Positions 42,601-54,100 of a DNA stretch of 64,000 bases are shown one piece after another. The DNA is taken from assembly GCA_964494475.1 (NCBI GenBank), contig CAZBRS010000012.1:40774-104773 (forward strand), in the 5' to 3' direction. A program made the translations under genes and the position numbers. Under the pieces are notes generated by a model. It was not told the DNA's origin. It did no database searches and was given only the letters and a program-made list of their open reading frames with translations. The stretch comes from CAZBRS01 sp964494475 (GTDB taxonomy: Bacteria > Myxococcota_A > UBA9042 > CAZBRS01). The number at the start of each line of letters is the position of its first letter. Position 1 is the stretch's first letter.

Positions 42601-43583
42601 GCCGGCAACAGGCCCAGGCGCTCACGGACCGTCGCCATCGTCTCGGCGGCCAACGCGCGGCAGCGCGCGCCCCCGGTTCGCAGCACGTCGCGCACGTCGT
42701 CGGGCCGGGCGCGCAGTTCGGTCAGCCGGTCACGGATGGGCGTCAGGTGCTGATCCAGGTGCTCGAGCAGCCGTTTCTTGCAGTCGACGCAGCCGATGCC
42801 GGCCACGCGGCACTCGCGATCGATCTCGGCCACCTGTTCGGCGGGCGTGAAGGCCTGGTGCAGCGTGAAGACGTTGCAGATCTCGGGGCGACCCGGGTCG
42901 GCGCGGCGCAGGCGCTGGGGGTCGGTGAAGGCCGTGCGCAGCTTGGCCCAGATCTCGTCCTTCGTCTCGTCGATGGCCACGTGGTTGCCGAGCGACTTCG
43001 ACATCTTGGCCTGGCCGTCGAGGCCCAGGATGCGCTTGGCGCTGGAGAGGAGGGGCAGGGGCTCGGGGAAGGTCTCGCCGTAGCGCGCGTTGAACTTGCG
43101 CGTGATCTCCCGTGCCAGTTCGAGGTGCTGCACCTGGTCCTCGCCGACCGGCACGCGCGACGCACGGTAGAGCAGGATGTCGGCCGTCTGCAGCACCGGG
43201 TAGGTGAACAGGCCCGTGTTGATGTTCTCCTGGTTTCGCGCGGCCTTGTCCTTGAACTGCGTCATGCGCGCCAGGTCGCCCATGGGCGTGACCGTGTTGA
43301 AGACCCACGCGAGCTCGGTGTGCTGCGGTACGTGCGACTGCACGAAGAGCGTGCAGCGCGTCGGGTCGAGCCCGCAGGCCAGCAGGGCCGAGGCCAGATC
43401 GAGCGTGCGCGCGGCGTAGGCGGCCACGTCGTACTCGATGGTGATGGCGTGGTAGTCGACCACGCAGTAGATGGCGTCGTACTCGTCCTGGAGGCGCACC
43501 CAGTTGGCAACGGCGCCCAGGTAGTTGCCGATGTGCAGGGTCCCGGTCGGCTGGATGCCGCTGAAGAGGCGCGCGCGCGTCAT
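42597..43583 (-). CDS. trpS: Tryptophan-tRNA ligase
   Basis: The 328-residue class I synthetase has the HIGH-type motif GIQPTGTLHIGNYLGA at residues 9-24 and KMSKS near residue 195. A four-Cys segment (CRVAGIGCVDCKK) is near the C-terminus. It charges tRNA-Trp. GGAG is five bases before ATG 43583. It is the first gene of a long minus-strand run and overlaps uppP. Confidence 0.96.
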   Translation of the reverse strand: MTRARLFSGIQPTGTLHIGNYLGAVANWVRLQDEYDAIYCVVDYHAITIEYDVAAYAARTLDLASALLACGLDPTRCTLFVQSHVPQHTELAWVFNTVTPMGDLARMTQFKDKAARNQENINTGLFTYPVLQTADILLYRASRVPVGEDQVQHLELAREITRKFNARYGETFPEPLPLLSSAKRILGLDGQAKMSKSLGNHVAIDETKDEIWAKLRTAFTDPQRLRRADPGRPEICNVFTLHQAFTPAEQVAEIDRECRVAGIGCVDCKKRLLEHLDQHLTPIRDRLTELRARPDDVRDVLRTGGARCRALAAETMATVRERLGLLPA

Positions 43584-43681
43584 CGGATCTCCGTCGTGGT
43601 GGGCCGCGGGGGCGGCGGACGTGCGGAGTGTATCCGGGAGGGGCGCCCGTGGGAAGCCTCCACGAGGGCGGCACCGCGCCG

Positions 43682-43710
43682 TTGCCGCGCAGCCCGCTTG
43701 CGCGTACGAT
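43682..43710 (+). promoter_or_regulatory. Promoter suggesting a leaderless methyltransferase mRNA
   Basis: TTGCCG (43682-43687) and TACGAT (43705-43710) are 17 bases apart. Transcription would begin at about 43717, exactly at the ATG at 43718, which has no Shine-Dalgarno. Confidence 0.45.
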
Positions 43711-43717
43711 GCGCGGC

Positions 43718-44961
43718 ATGTCGTCACGCTTCCACACCCCCCCCGCGGTCGCCCGCCGCCTGGTCGCGCTGGTGGCCGAGGCCACCGGGGGGAGCCTGCC
43801 CGAGGGGGTCGTCCTCGAGCCGTCGGTGGGCGGGGGGGCGCTGGTGCTCGCGTGGCTCGATCACGAGGCGGGACCGGCGAGCGACCCCGACTCGGCCGAG
43901 CGGGCCGCGGCGCTGGTGCGGGGGCGGTTGCGGGCCTCCGACGTCGATCCCGAGGCCGTGGCGGCCACGCGCCGAGCGCTCGTGCTGCGCTGCGCGCCGC
44001 ACCTCGCCGCCGACGATCCGGCGCTCGCGAGCGTACGCGTGGGCGATGGGCTCTCCGAGCCGCTGCCGGCCTGCGTCATCCTGTGCAATCCGCCCTGGAT
44101 CAGCTACTCGGGGCGTCACCGGGGCCACGCGCCCGGCGATGATCCTCGTGACGACGGCGGCTGGCCGGCGCTGCACGCGCGCGCCGTGTCGGCCCTGGTC
44201 GCGCGGCTGGCTCCCGACGGCGCGGCCGGGTTCGTGCTGCCCGGCCAGGTGGCTTCGCTGGCCGGGTATGCCGGGCTGCGCAGGGCCCTGGCTGCCCGGG
44301 TGTGCCGCGTCGAGCTCCTCGGCGAGGGCGCCTTCCCCGGCGTGGTGAGCCCGGCCTGCCTGGTCGCGCTCGGGCCGGCGTCCGACGAGCCGCTCGTGAC
44401 GTCCGCGGCCGGCCGGCGCGTCGAGCTTCCGCGCGCGCTCCTGCTCGCCGAGCCCGAGCGGTCGTGGCTGCCCCGCCTCGAAGATTGCTTCGGCGCGTGG
44501 CCGCCCGCGGGCTTTCGGCTCGTCCCCGAGGCCTTCACCGACCTGGGGCTGCACTCCGGCAACGCCGCCGCCCGCCTCTTCCGTTCCGTCCCGTTCGCCG
44601 GCGCCGTCGGCGTGCTCGAGGGGCGCGACGTGAGCCCGTTCGAGGTCGCCCCCCCTCGCCGGTGGTTCGATCCCGCGATCCGGCCGGCGCCCGGCGAGTA
44701 CTTCAGGGTCTCGCAATGGGAGCGCGCGCGCGCCTGCCCCATCGTGCTGCGCCAGACCGCCTCGCGGCCCGTGGCTGCCCTGAACCCCGGGCACCCCTTC
44801 CGCAACAGCGTGCTCGGCGGATGGGGCGTGCCGGGTCTCTCGCCCGCCGCGGTCGTCGCGCTCCTCAACACCCAGGTCGTTGCCGGCCTGCTGGCCGCGC
44901 TCTCCCCCGACGTCCGGCAGCGCGCCTTCCCGCAGGTGAAGATCGGCGCGCTTCGTCGCCT
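43718..44961 (+). CDS. N6-adenine DNA methyltransferase-like protein, cut by gap
   Basis: The 414 readable residues have a SAM-binding start (LEPSVGGGALVLAWL), the catalytic-type motif NPPW at residues 124-127, and a later recognition-like region (YFRVSQWERARACPIVLRQTASRPVAALNP). This fits the N6_Mtase/TaqI-like group, often found in restriction-modification or BREX-like systems, but no partner is visible on this side. The 3' end is lost in the N gap, so the apparent continuation into the next protein is an artefact. The upstream ATG at 43709 would overlap the -10. Confidence 0.78.
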
Positions 44962-45061
44962 NNNNNNNNNNNNNNNNNNNNNNNNNNNNNNNNNNNNNNN
45001 NNNNNNNNNNNNNNNNNNNNNNNNNNNNNNNNNNNNNNNNNNNNNNNNNNNNNNNNNNNNN
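44962..45061. other. Assembly gap of 100 N
   Basis: A run of exactly 100 N marks a scaffold join of unknown true length. Gene content, order and reading frames across it cannot be trusted. Confidence 1.
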
Positions 45062-45074
45062 TCCGAGCAGAATA

Positions 45075-45104
45075 TTGGCGGGCGTTCTGGCCTTAGGGTA
45101 GACT
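45075..45104 (+). promoter_or_regulatory. Candidate promoter of the giant Cys-rich protein
   Basis: TTGGCG (45075-45080) is followed after 18 bases by TAGACT (45099-45104). This would place transcription start near 45111, 26 bases before ATG 45137. Confidence 0.35.
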
Positions 45105-45136
45105 ATTCAAGTATTTGTCCACCTCGGGACAGCGCC

Positions 45137-48100
45137 ATGGATCGACGCTTCCACTCGTTCGCCGGTACGCGCCACGGAACGCTCCTCACGGCAGCGTTTG
45201 CGCTCCTCCTGCTCGCGAGCCCATCGGCGTTCGCCGGCATCGGCGGCGTCGTCCCCGACTCGTCGGCCTCGAGCCGCAACCCGCCGAACGAGCCCCGCGG
45301 CTCGGCGACCTGGGACAATCCGCCGAGCATCGTGATCAACAACGGCACCACGTTGAAGGTCCGCTTCGCGTTCAACGTGAACGCCGACCAGTACTCCGTG
45401 GAGCCGCCCTACACCCAGAACATGACCATCCGGCACCAGGTCACCTTCACGGTCACCTCGCCCGGCGCGTTCACGCTGACCATCGGCCAGAGCCTCGTGG
45501 GAGCCTTGACGCGCTACGTGGAGCAGGGCACCGGCGCCAGCTGCGATCTCACGGCCCTGACCGGAAGCCTGACCGGCGGCACGCTCGCCAGCGGCACCCT
45601 CACGGTCGCCGACCCGGGCGTCATCACCAACGGCACCAGCAACAAGAACACCGCCGTCAACAAGACCGCCACCGCGACGGTGAGCGGCGTCAGCAACGGC
45701 GCGCCCGTGACCTACGTGCTCAGCTGGCAGGGGTCGGCGTTCGCGACGAGCAACACCTCCGAGGCCGCGGTGCGCTTCGGCGCCCCGAACGACACCGACA
45801 TCGAGTGCTCGATCTGCAACTATCCCGGCGAGAACTACCCGCGCACCCAGTCGACCGACGGGCACTTCGTGACCGTCACGCTCAGCGAGCTGTGCGGCAA
45901 CGGAACGGTCAACAGCGGCGAGCAGTGCGATCAGGGCGCCGCCAACGGCACCGACGCCTCGTGCTGCACCAGCGCGTGCCAGTACCGGGCCGCCGGCAGC
46001 ACCTGCCGCGCGGGCGTCGACGCCTGCGACGCGGTCGAGGCCTGCTCGGGCGCTTCGGCGACCTGCCCCGTCGACGCGAAGTCCCCGGCGGGCACCATCT
46101 GCCGTCAGGCCGCCGACTCGTGCGACCTCACCGAGGTGTGCACCGGCGCCAGCACGGCCTGCCCGGCCGACGCCGTCAAGGTGGCCGGCACGGCCTGCAC
46201 CGACGACGGCAACGTGTGCTCGCTCGATCGCTGCGACGGCGTCAACGCTGCGTGCCAGCACCCGGCCGGCAACGCCGGGGCCGTCTGCCGCGCGGGCAGC
46301 GGCGAGTGCGACCTCGCCGAGACGTGCACGGGCTCCACGGTGACCTGCCCCGCCGATCAGAAGAAGAGCGCCGGCACGGCCTGCACCGACGACGGCAACG
46401 CCTGCACGCTCGACCGCTGCGACGGCTCGACGGGGGCCTGCCAGCACCCGGCCGGCAACTTCGGCGCGGTGTGCCGCGCCTCCGCGGGGGGGTGCGACCT
46501 GGCCGAGACCTGCAGCGGCCTCGGCGCCACGTGCCCCGCCGACGCCGTGGTGGCCGCGGGGCAGGTGTGTCGGGCGGCGGCCGGTTCGTGCGACGTGTCC
46601 GAGGTGTGCAACGGCCTCGGCGCTGCCTGTCCGGCCGACGTCTTCGCGCCGGGGTCGACCACGTGCCGGCTCTCCGCCGGCGAGTGCGACCTGGCCGAGA
46701 CGTGCACCGGGGGCGCGGCCGCGTGCCCCTCCGACGCCAAGGTGATCGCCAACGCCTCGTGCACCAGCGACGGCAACCCCTGCTCCCTCGACATCTGCAA
46801 CGGCACCTCGAACGCCTGTCAGCACCCGGCCGGCAACCAGGGCACCGCGTGCCGTGCGGTCGCGGGCGTCTGCGACGTGGCCGAGACGTGCACCGGCGCA
46901 AGCACGATCTGTCCCGACGACCAGTTCATCCCCTCCTCGTCGATCTGTCGAAACGCGCTCGGCGAGTGCGACGTGGCCGAGCTCTGTCCGGGCAACGCGG
47001 CCGCGTGCCCCGCCGACGCCCTCAAGGCGAACGCTACGGTCTGCGCCGACGACGGCAACGCCTGCACCACCGACCGCTGCGACGGCGCGACCGTCGCCTG
47101 CCGGCACGAGGTCGGCAACGCCGGCGCCGTGTGCCGCGACGCCAGGGGGCCGTGCGACCTGGTCGAGATCTGCACGGGCGCGTCGTCCGAGTGCCCGTCC
47201 GACGCCATGGCGCCCGAGACCACCGTGTGCCGCGCGGCCATCGGCGAGTGCGACCTGCCCGAGTTCTGCAACGGGAGCGGGCACGCCTGCCCGGGCGACA
47301 ACCGCTCGGTGAGCGGCACGCCCTGCACCGACGACGGCAACCCGTGCACCACCGACAAGTGCAACGGCACCAGCGCGCTCTGCCTGCATCAGGTGGGCAA
47401 CGGCGGAGCCGTCTGCCGCGCCGAGGCCGGGCCCTGCGACGCCCCCGAGCGCTGCACCGGGTCGGCCACCACGTGCCCGCCCGATGGGTTCCTGGGCACT
47501 TCGGCCGTGTGCCGCCCCGCCTCCGGGGCCTGCGATGCCCCCGAGACCTGCGCCGGCGGCACCATCGAATGCCCGGCCGATGGCTTCCTGCCCGAGGCGA
47601 CGTCCTGTCGGGCCAGCACGGGCGATTGCGATCCCGCCGAGGCCTGCACGGGCTTCGGGCCCGCCTGCCCGGCCGACGCGCGCGCCGCGCTCGGCATGGG
47701 CTGCACCAGCGACGGCAACCCCTGCACGCGCGACATCTGCGACGGCTCGGCCGCCACGTGCACGCACCCGGCCGGAAACCCCGGAACGGTGTGCCGGGCG
47801 GCCTCGGGCGAGTGCGACGTGGCCGAGACCTGCTCGGGGGCGTCGACCTCCTGCCCCTCCGACGCCGTCGAGCCGGTCGGGGTCTCGTGCACCGACGACG
47901 GCAACGTGTGCACCGCCGACCGGTGCGACGGCGCGGCGAAGGCCTGCACGCACCCGGCCGGCAACGCCGGCGCTCTGTGCCGCGACGGGGCGGGCCCCTG
48001 CGACGTGGCCGAGGTGTGCACCGGCGGCTCCTCGGTCTGCCCCGCCGATGCCTTCCTCGCGGGCAGCCAGGTCTGCCGACCCACGGCGGGCGAGTGCGAC

Positions 48101-51100
48101 GCGGCCGAGGTGTGTTCGGGCACGGGCCCGCTCTGTCCCGCCGATCAGAAGCGCCCGACCGGCACCCTGTGCAGCGACGACGGCCTGGTCTGCACGGCCG
48201 ATGTCTGCAACGGCGCGGTCGACGCCTGCACCCACCCGGCCGGCAACGCCGGCACGGTGTGCCGCGAGTCGGGCGGCCTGTGCGACGTGGCCGAGACGTG
48301 CTCGGGGCTGTCGATGGCCTGCCCGGTCGATGGTTTCCGGAGCGCGGGGAGCACGTGCCGGGAGAGCGACGGCGAGTGCGACGTGGCCGAGGCGTGCTCG
48401 GGCACCGGCCCGAACTGTCCGGCCAACGGCTTCAAGGGCGCCGGCACGGCCTGCGCCGACGACGGCAACGTGTGCACGCTCGACCGCTGTGGTGGCGCTT
48501 CGGGCGTGTGCCTGCACCCGGCGGGCAACGCCGGGGCCGTGTGCCGCGACGCCACGGGCGAGTGTGACAGCCCCGAGGCGTGCAGCGGCGCCGACGTGGC
48601 GTGCCCGGCCGACGGCGTGAAGCCGGTCGGCGAGGCTTGCACCGACGACGGGAACGTGTGCACGCGCGACGTGTGCAGCGGCGCCACCAAGGTCTGCACG
48701 CACCCGGCCGGCAACGCCGGTGCGGTGTGTCGCGCGGCCGATGGGCTCTGCGACGCGGCCGAGACGTGCTCGGGTTCTTCGACAGCCTGTCCCCCCGATG
48801 CCTTCCGCGAGCCCTCGGTCGTGTGTCGCTCGGCGGCGGGCGAGTGCGACGTGCCCGAGACGTGCCCCGGCACCGGGCGGGCGTGCCCGGTCGACGGCCG
48901 GCAGGCCGCCGGCGCGGCGTGCAGCGACGACGGCAACCCCTGCTCGGCCGATCGCTGCGACGGAGTCAGCGTCGCGTGCGATCACCCGGCCGGCAACGCG
49001 GGGGCCCTGTGTCGCGCCGCGTCCGAAGTGTGCGACGCGGTCGAGACCTGCAGCGGCGCCAGCATCACCTGCCCCGTCGACGGCTTCCTGGGGAGTTCGG
49101 TCGTGTGCCGCGCGGTCGCCGGCGAGTGCGACACCGAAGAGCGTTGCTCGGGCTCGGCGGCGACGTGCCCCGCCAACGACTTCAAGGGGCCGGGCGTCGC
49201 CTGCTCCGAGGATGGCAACGTGTGCACCCGCGACGTCTGCGCCGGCGACCGGGCAGACTGCACGCACCCGGCCGGCAACGCGGGCGCGACGTGCCGCCCG
49301 GCGACCGACGAGTGCGACGCGGCCGAGGCCTGCCAGGGCACCTCCACCGCCTGTCCGCTCGACGGGGTCGTGGCCTCCGGCCAGTCCTGCGCCGACGACG
49401 GCAACGTGTGTACCCTCGACGTGTGCGACGGCCTGGTCAAGGCCTGCACGCATCCGGCGGGTTACGCCGGCGCTGTCTGCCGCCCCGCGGCGGGCGAGTG
49501 CGACCTGGCCGACACCTGCACCGGCGCCAGCACCAACTGCCCCGCCGACAAGCGCGTGGCCAATGGCGCTCCCTGCACCGACGACGGAAATCCCTGTTCG
49601 GTCGACCAGTGCAACGGCGTCGCGGTCGCCTGCCAGCACCCGGCGGGCAACGCCGGCGCCGTGTGCCGCGGCGCGGCGGGCGAGTGCGACGTGTCCGAGG
49701 CGTGCTCGGGCTCCAGCACGACCTGCCCCACCGACCTGAAGTCGACGGCGGTCTGCCGGTCGGCGGCGGGCACCTGCGATCTGGCCGAGCGCTGCGACGG
49801 GGCGGGCAACACGTGTCCGGGCGACGGCTTCGTCACGGGCGGTACGCCCTGCCGTTCGCCCTTCTGCCAGGACGGCGTCCTGAACCTGGCCGATCGCTGC
49901 GACGGCTTCGGCGCGTGCGGCGAGGGCGGGCTGCTCGACTGCCGGCCCTATGCGTGCAACGAGAACACGGGCGCCTGCGACAGCTCGTGCAGCGGCGACG
50001 GCCAGTGCGGGGTCGACCACACGTGCGTGTCGGGCGAGTGCAAGCTCGTCCCCGGCCTGGCTTGCGGCGGCAACGACGCGTGCGCCAGCGGCTGGTGCAT
50101 CGACGGCGTCTGCTGCGACGCCGAATGCGCCGGCGAGTGCCAGGCGTGCGACCTGCCCGGCTTCGTGGGCGCCTGCTCGCCCGTCGAAGCCGGCACCGAC
50201 CCCGACAACGACTGCGACGCGTCCGATCCCTCCACCTGCGGCGACAACGGCGTGTGCGACGGCGCCGGGCAGTGCCAGGCGCACGTGGCCGGCACGGTCT
50301 GCCACGACGCCTTCTGCGTCGAGAGCGACTCGCACTCCACCGACCGGTGCGACGGGGCGGGCACGTGCGTCGATGGTGGCGTCGTCAACTGTCCGCCCTA
50401 CGCGTGCAATGGCGAGACCGGTGTCTGTCGCCTCAGCTGCAGCGCGCCGACCGACTGCGCCGCAGGCCACGAATGCAGCGACGGGCACTGCCTGAAGTCG
50501 TTGGGAACGGCCTGCGCGGTCGACGCCGAGTGCGCCGGTGGCCAGTGCGCCGACGGCGTGTGCTGCGGGGCTCCCTGCGACGGCGCCTGCGAGCGCTGCG
50601 ACGCGGCGGGCGCCTGCAAGGCCCTCGAGGCCGGCACCGATCCCGACAGCGAGTGCGCGACGGATGCGGTCGAGACCTGCGGCTTGACGGGCGTGTGCTC
50701 CGGAGCCCGCTCGTGTGCCCTCTACGCCGCCGACACCCCGTGTTCCCAGGCGGCCTGCGACGCGGGCGTGCTCAATCTGACCGATCTCTGCGACGGGGGC
50801 GGTCACTGCCTCGACGCCGGCCAGCAGGCCTGTGAACCCTACGCCTGCGAGGCCGGGGCGTGCCGCCTGTCGTGCCTCTCCAGTTCGCAGTGCCAGGCCG
50901 GGTACGAGTGCTCGGCCGGTGAGTGCATCGGCTCCCTTGGCACTCCCTGCGGTTTCGACGGCGAGTGCGCCAGCGGCTTCTGCGCCGACGGCTCGTGCTG
51001 CGACGCGGCCTGCGACGGCACGTGCGAGGCGTGCTCGATCGCCGGCTTCGAGGGCACGTGCACGGCCGTGGCCTCCGGCAGCGATCCCGCCGGCGAGTGC

Positions 51101-54100
51101 GCGGCCACGGACGCCTCCTCGTGCGGGACCACCGGGGCCTGTTCGGGCGAGCGCTCCTGCCAACTGTTCGCCTCCACCACGGTGTGCCGACCGGTCGCCG
51201 GCGAGTGCGACGTCCTCGAGCTCTGCGACGGCCAGGGTTCCTGCCCCGTCGATGGGAAGTCCACGGCCGTCTGCCGCGGCGCAGCCGGTGTCTGCGACGT
51301 GATCGAGGCGTGCGACGGCGTGGGCAACGCGTGCCCACCCGACGACTTCGCGCTCTCGAGCACGCGCTGTCGCGACTCGGCCGATCTGTGCGACGTGGCC
51401 GAGTACTGCTCGGGCTCCGGCTCCACCTGCCCCGACGATGGCTTCGCGCCGCCGGTGGTGGTGTGTCGCGACGCCGCCGGGGTCTGCGACGTCGAGGACG
51501 TGTGCACCGGCGAAAGCGCCCGCTGTCCGCAAGACGCCAAGTCCTCGGGGGTGTGCCGGCCCGGCGCCGGCCCCTGTGACGCCGCCGAGTTCTGCTCCGG
51601 CGCGGCCGACGCCTGCCCTGCCGATGGCTTCCGGCCCTCCTCCGTCGTCTGTCGCCCGTCGGCTGGCGAGTGCGACGTGATCGAGTACTGCTCTGGCGAC
51701 GCGGCGGCCTGCAGGGTCGACGCGCTCGCGCCGGCCGACACCCCCTGCTCCGACGACGCCAACGCGTGCACGCTCGACGCGTGCGACGGCGCAGAGGCCG
51801 CCTGCCCCCGCATCCCCGCGCCCGAGGGCGTGGTCTGCCGGCCCGCGAGCGACTCCTGCGACCTCTCCGAGGCGTGCGACGGCGCCAGCACGGTCTGCCC
51901 CTCCGATGACGTGCGCGGCGAGGGTCAGCCCTGCCCGGACGACGGCGAGACCTGTACGGCCGACCGGTGCGACGGCGCGGGTAAGGCGTGCACGCACCCG
52001 GCCGGCAACGACGGCGTCCTGTGCCGCGCCTCGGCCGGCGCCTGTGACCTCCCCGAGGAGTGCGATGGGGCCACGCCGTCGTGCCCCGCCGACGGGCTGC
52101 AGCCTCCGGGGGTGGTGTGCCGCGGGTCGGCCGGCGAGTGCGACGTGGGCGAGACCTGCTCCGGCGACAGCGCGCTCTGTCCCGTCGAGACCTACAAGCC
52201 CGCTGGAACGGGCTGCACCGACGACGGCAGCGTGTGCAGCACCGACCTCTGCACCGGCGCCGGACCCCAGTGCGAGCACGCCGCCGGGAACGCCGGTTTC
52301 CTGTGCCGGGCCGCGGTGGGCGACTGCGACGTGGCCGAGTCCTGCGATGGCGCCGCCGTGGGGTGTCCGGCGGACGGCTTCGTGCCCTCTGCGGTCGCGT
52401 GCCGGCCGGCGGTCGACGCGTGCGATCACGCCGAGACCTGCCCTGGCGACAGCGGATTCTGTCCCTCCGACATCGTGTTGGCCATCGGCGAGCCTTGCGC
52501 CGACGACGGTAACGCCTGCACGGTCGAGTCGTGTGACGGCGTGACCACGGCCTGTCACCACGTGGCCGGGAACGCCGGCCTCACGTGCCGCCCCGCGACG
52601 GGCGAGTGCGACGTGACCGAGACGTGCACCGGCACCAACCCCGACTGTCCCGACGACGCCATCTTCGCCCCCGAGGCGCCGTGCACCGACGACGGCGAGG
52701 TCTGCACGTCCGACACCTGCGACGGCGTGACGACGATTTGTCACCACCAGCCCGGCAACGTCGACGTCGTTTGTCGCGACGCGGTCGGCGCGTGCGATGT
52801 CCAGGAGGCCTGCGACGGCGTCTCGGCGACGTGTCCCTCCGACGTGTTGCTGCCGCAGGACACGATCTGCCGACCGTCCGGCGGCGTCTGCGACGTCGTC
52901 GAGGTCTGCTCGGGGCTGTCGCCCACCTGCCCCGACGACGTCCTCAAGTCCGCCGACGTGCCGTGCACCGACGACGGCAACCCGTGCACCGAAGACACGT
53001 GCGACGGGGCCTCGACGGATTGCCGGCACCCGGTCGGCAACGCGGGCAACGTCTGCCGCCCCGAGGCCGGAGGCTGCGATCAGGTCGAGACCTGCACCGG
53101 CCTCTCGGGCGTGTGCCCGGCCGATGCCTACCGCGTGGCGGGCAGCGGCTGCCGACCGGCGGCGGGCGAGTGCGACGTGTCCGAGTACTGCGCCGGTGAC
53201 ACGGCCCAGTGCCCGACCGACGCGTTCCTGGCGTTCGGCGCGCCCTGCAACGAGAACGACAGCTCCTGCGACGGGCTCGGCAGCTGTGCGGGCGCCCCGG
53301 TCTCCTATCGCTCGGGGCTCTACCTGCCGCCGCGGGTGGCCGCCGACGGGCACGCCCTGGCGCTGGCCGTCGTCACGCTGCGGAACGCCGCCGGCCAGTT
53401 GGTGGCCAACAAGCGTGTGCAGTTCTCGGCCCTTGGCGCCGAGGTCTTCGATCCCACGAACCTGTCGGCCCTCGTACGCACCAACGTGCACGGCCAGGCC
53501 GCCGTGTTCGTGCGCAGCGCCCAGGTCGGCCAGGCTCGCGTCATCGCCAGTTGGGCGAACGGGCTCGAGTCGGTCTCGGGCACCCTCGACTTCGTGACCC
53601 CGGCGCCGGCGCTCTCCAAGACCCTGCCCTCGGCCGGGGGCAACGTGCGCCTGATCGTCGACACCGTGGGTGCCGCGCTCGACGACGCGCACGACTACGA
53701 TCGGGAGCACCTGCCGGCGGGCCTGCCGGTCGGGGCCTCCATGCCCCTCGGCATGCGCGCGGCGACCATCAAGCTCTACGCCGGACAGACCGAGGCCCAG
53801 GTCACGGTGCTCATGCCGGCCCCCATCCCGGCCTCCCACCGCCTGTGGATGTACGGTCCGACCCCCGACGACCGCCGCCCGCACTGGGTCGACGTGACGT
53901 ACTCGCCCAACGTCTCGGGCCTGAAGGACGACGACGCCACCTACGTCGTGCGCCTGGTCGACGGCGGCTTCGGCGACGCCGATGGCGAGGTCAACGGATT
54001 CATCGTCGATCCTCAGGGCATCTCGAACGATCCGGCCGAGATCCCCACGCTCGATCAGTGGGCCCTCATCCTGCTGGGGCTGGCGCTCATGGCGGTCGCC

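Noticed and set aside
46004..53245. CRISPR array or satellite DNA in the repeat region
   Set aside because: The periodicity (about 90-96 bases) keeps one reading frame with conserved Cys, and the units differ at the DNA level, so these are coding repeats.
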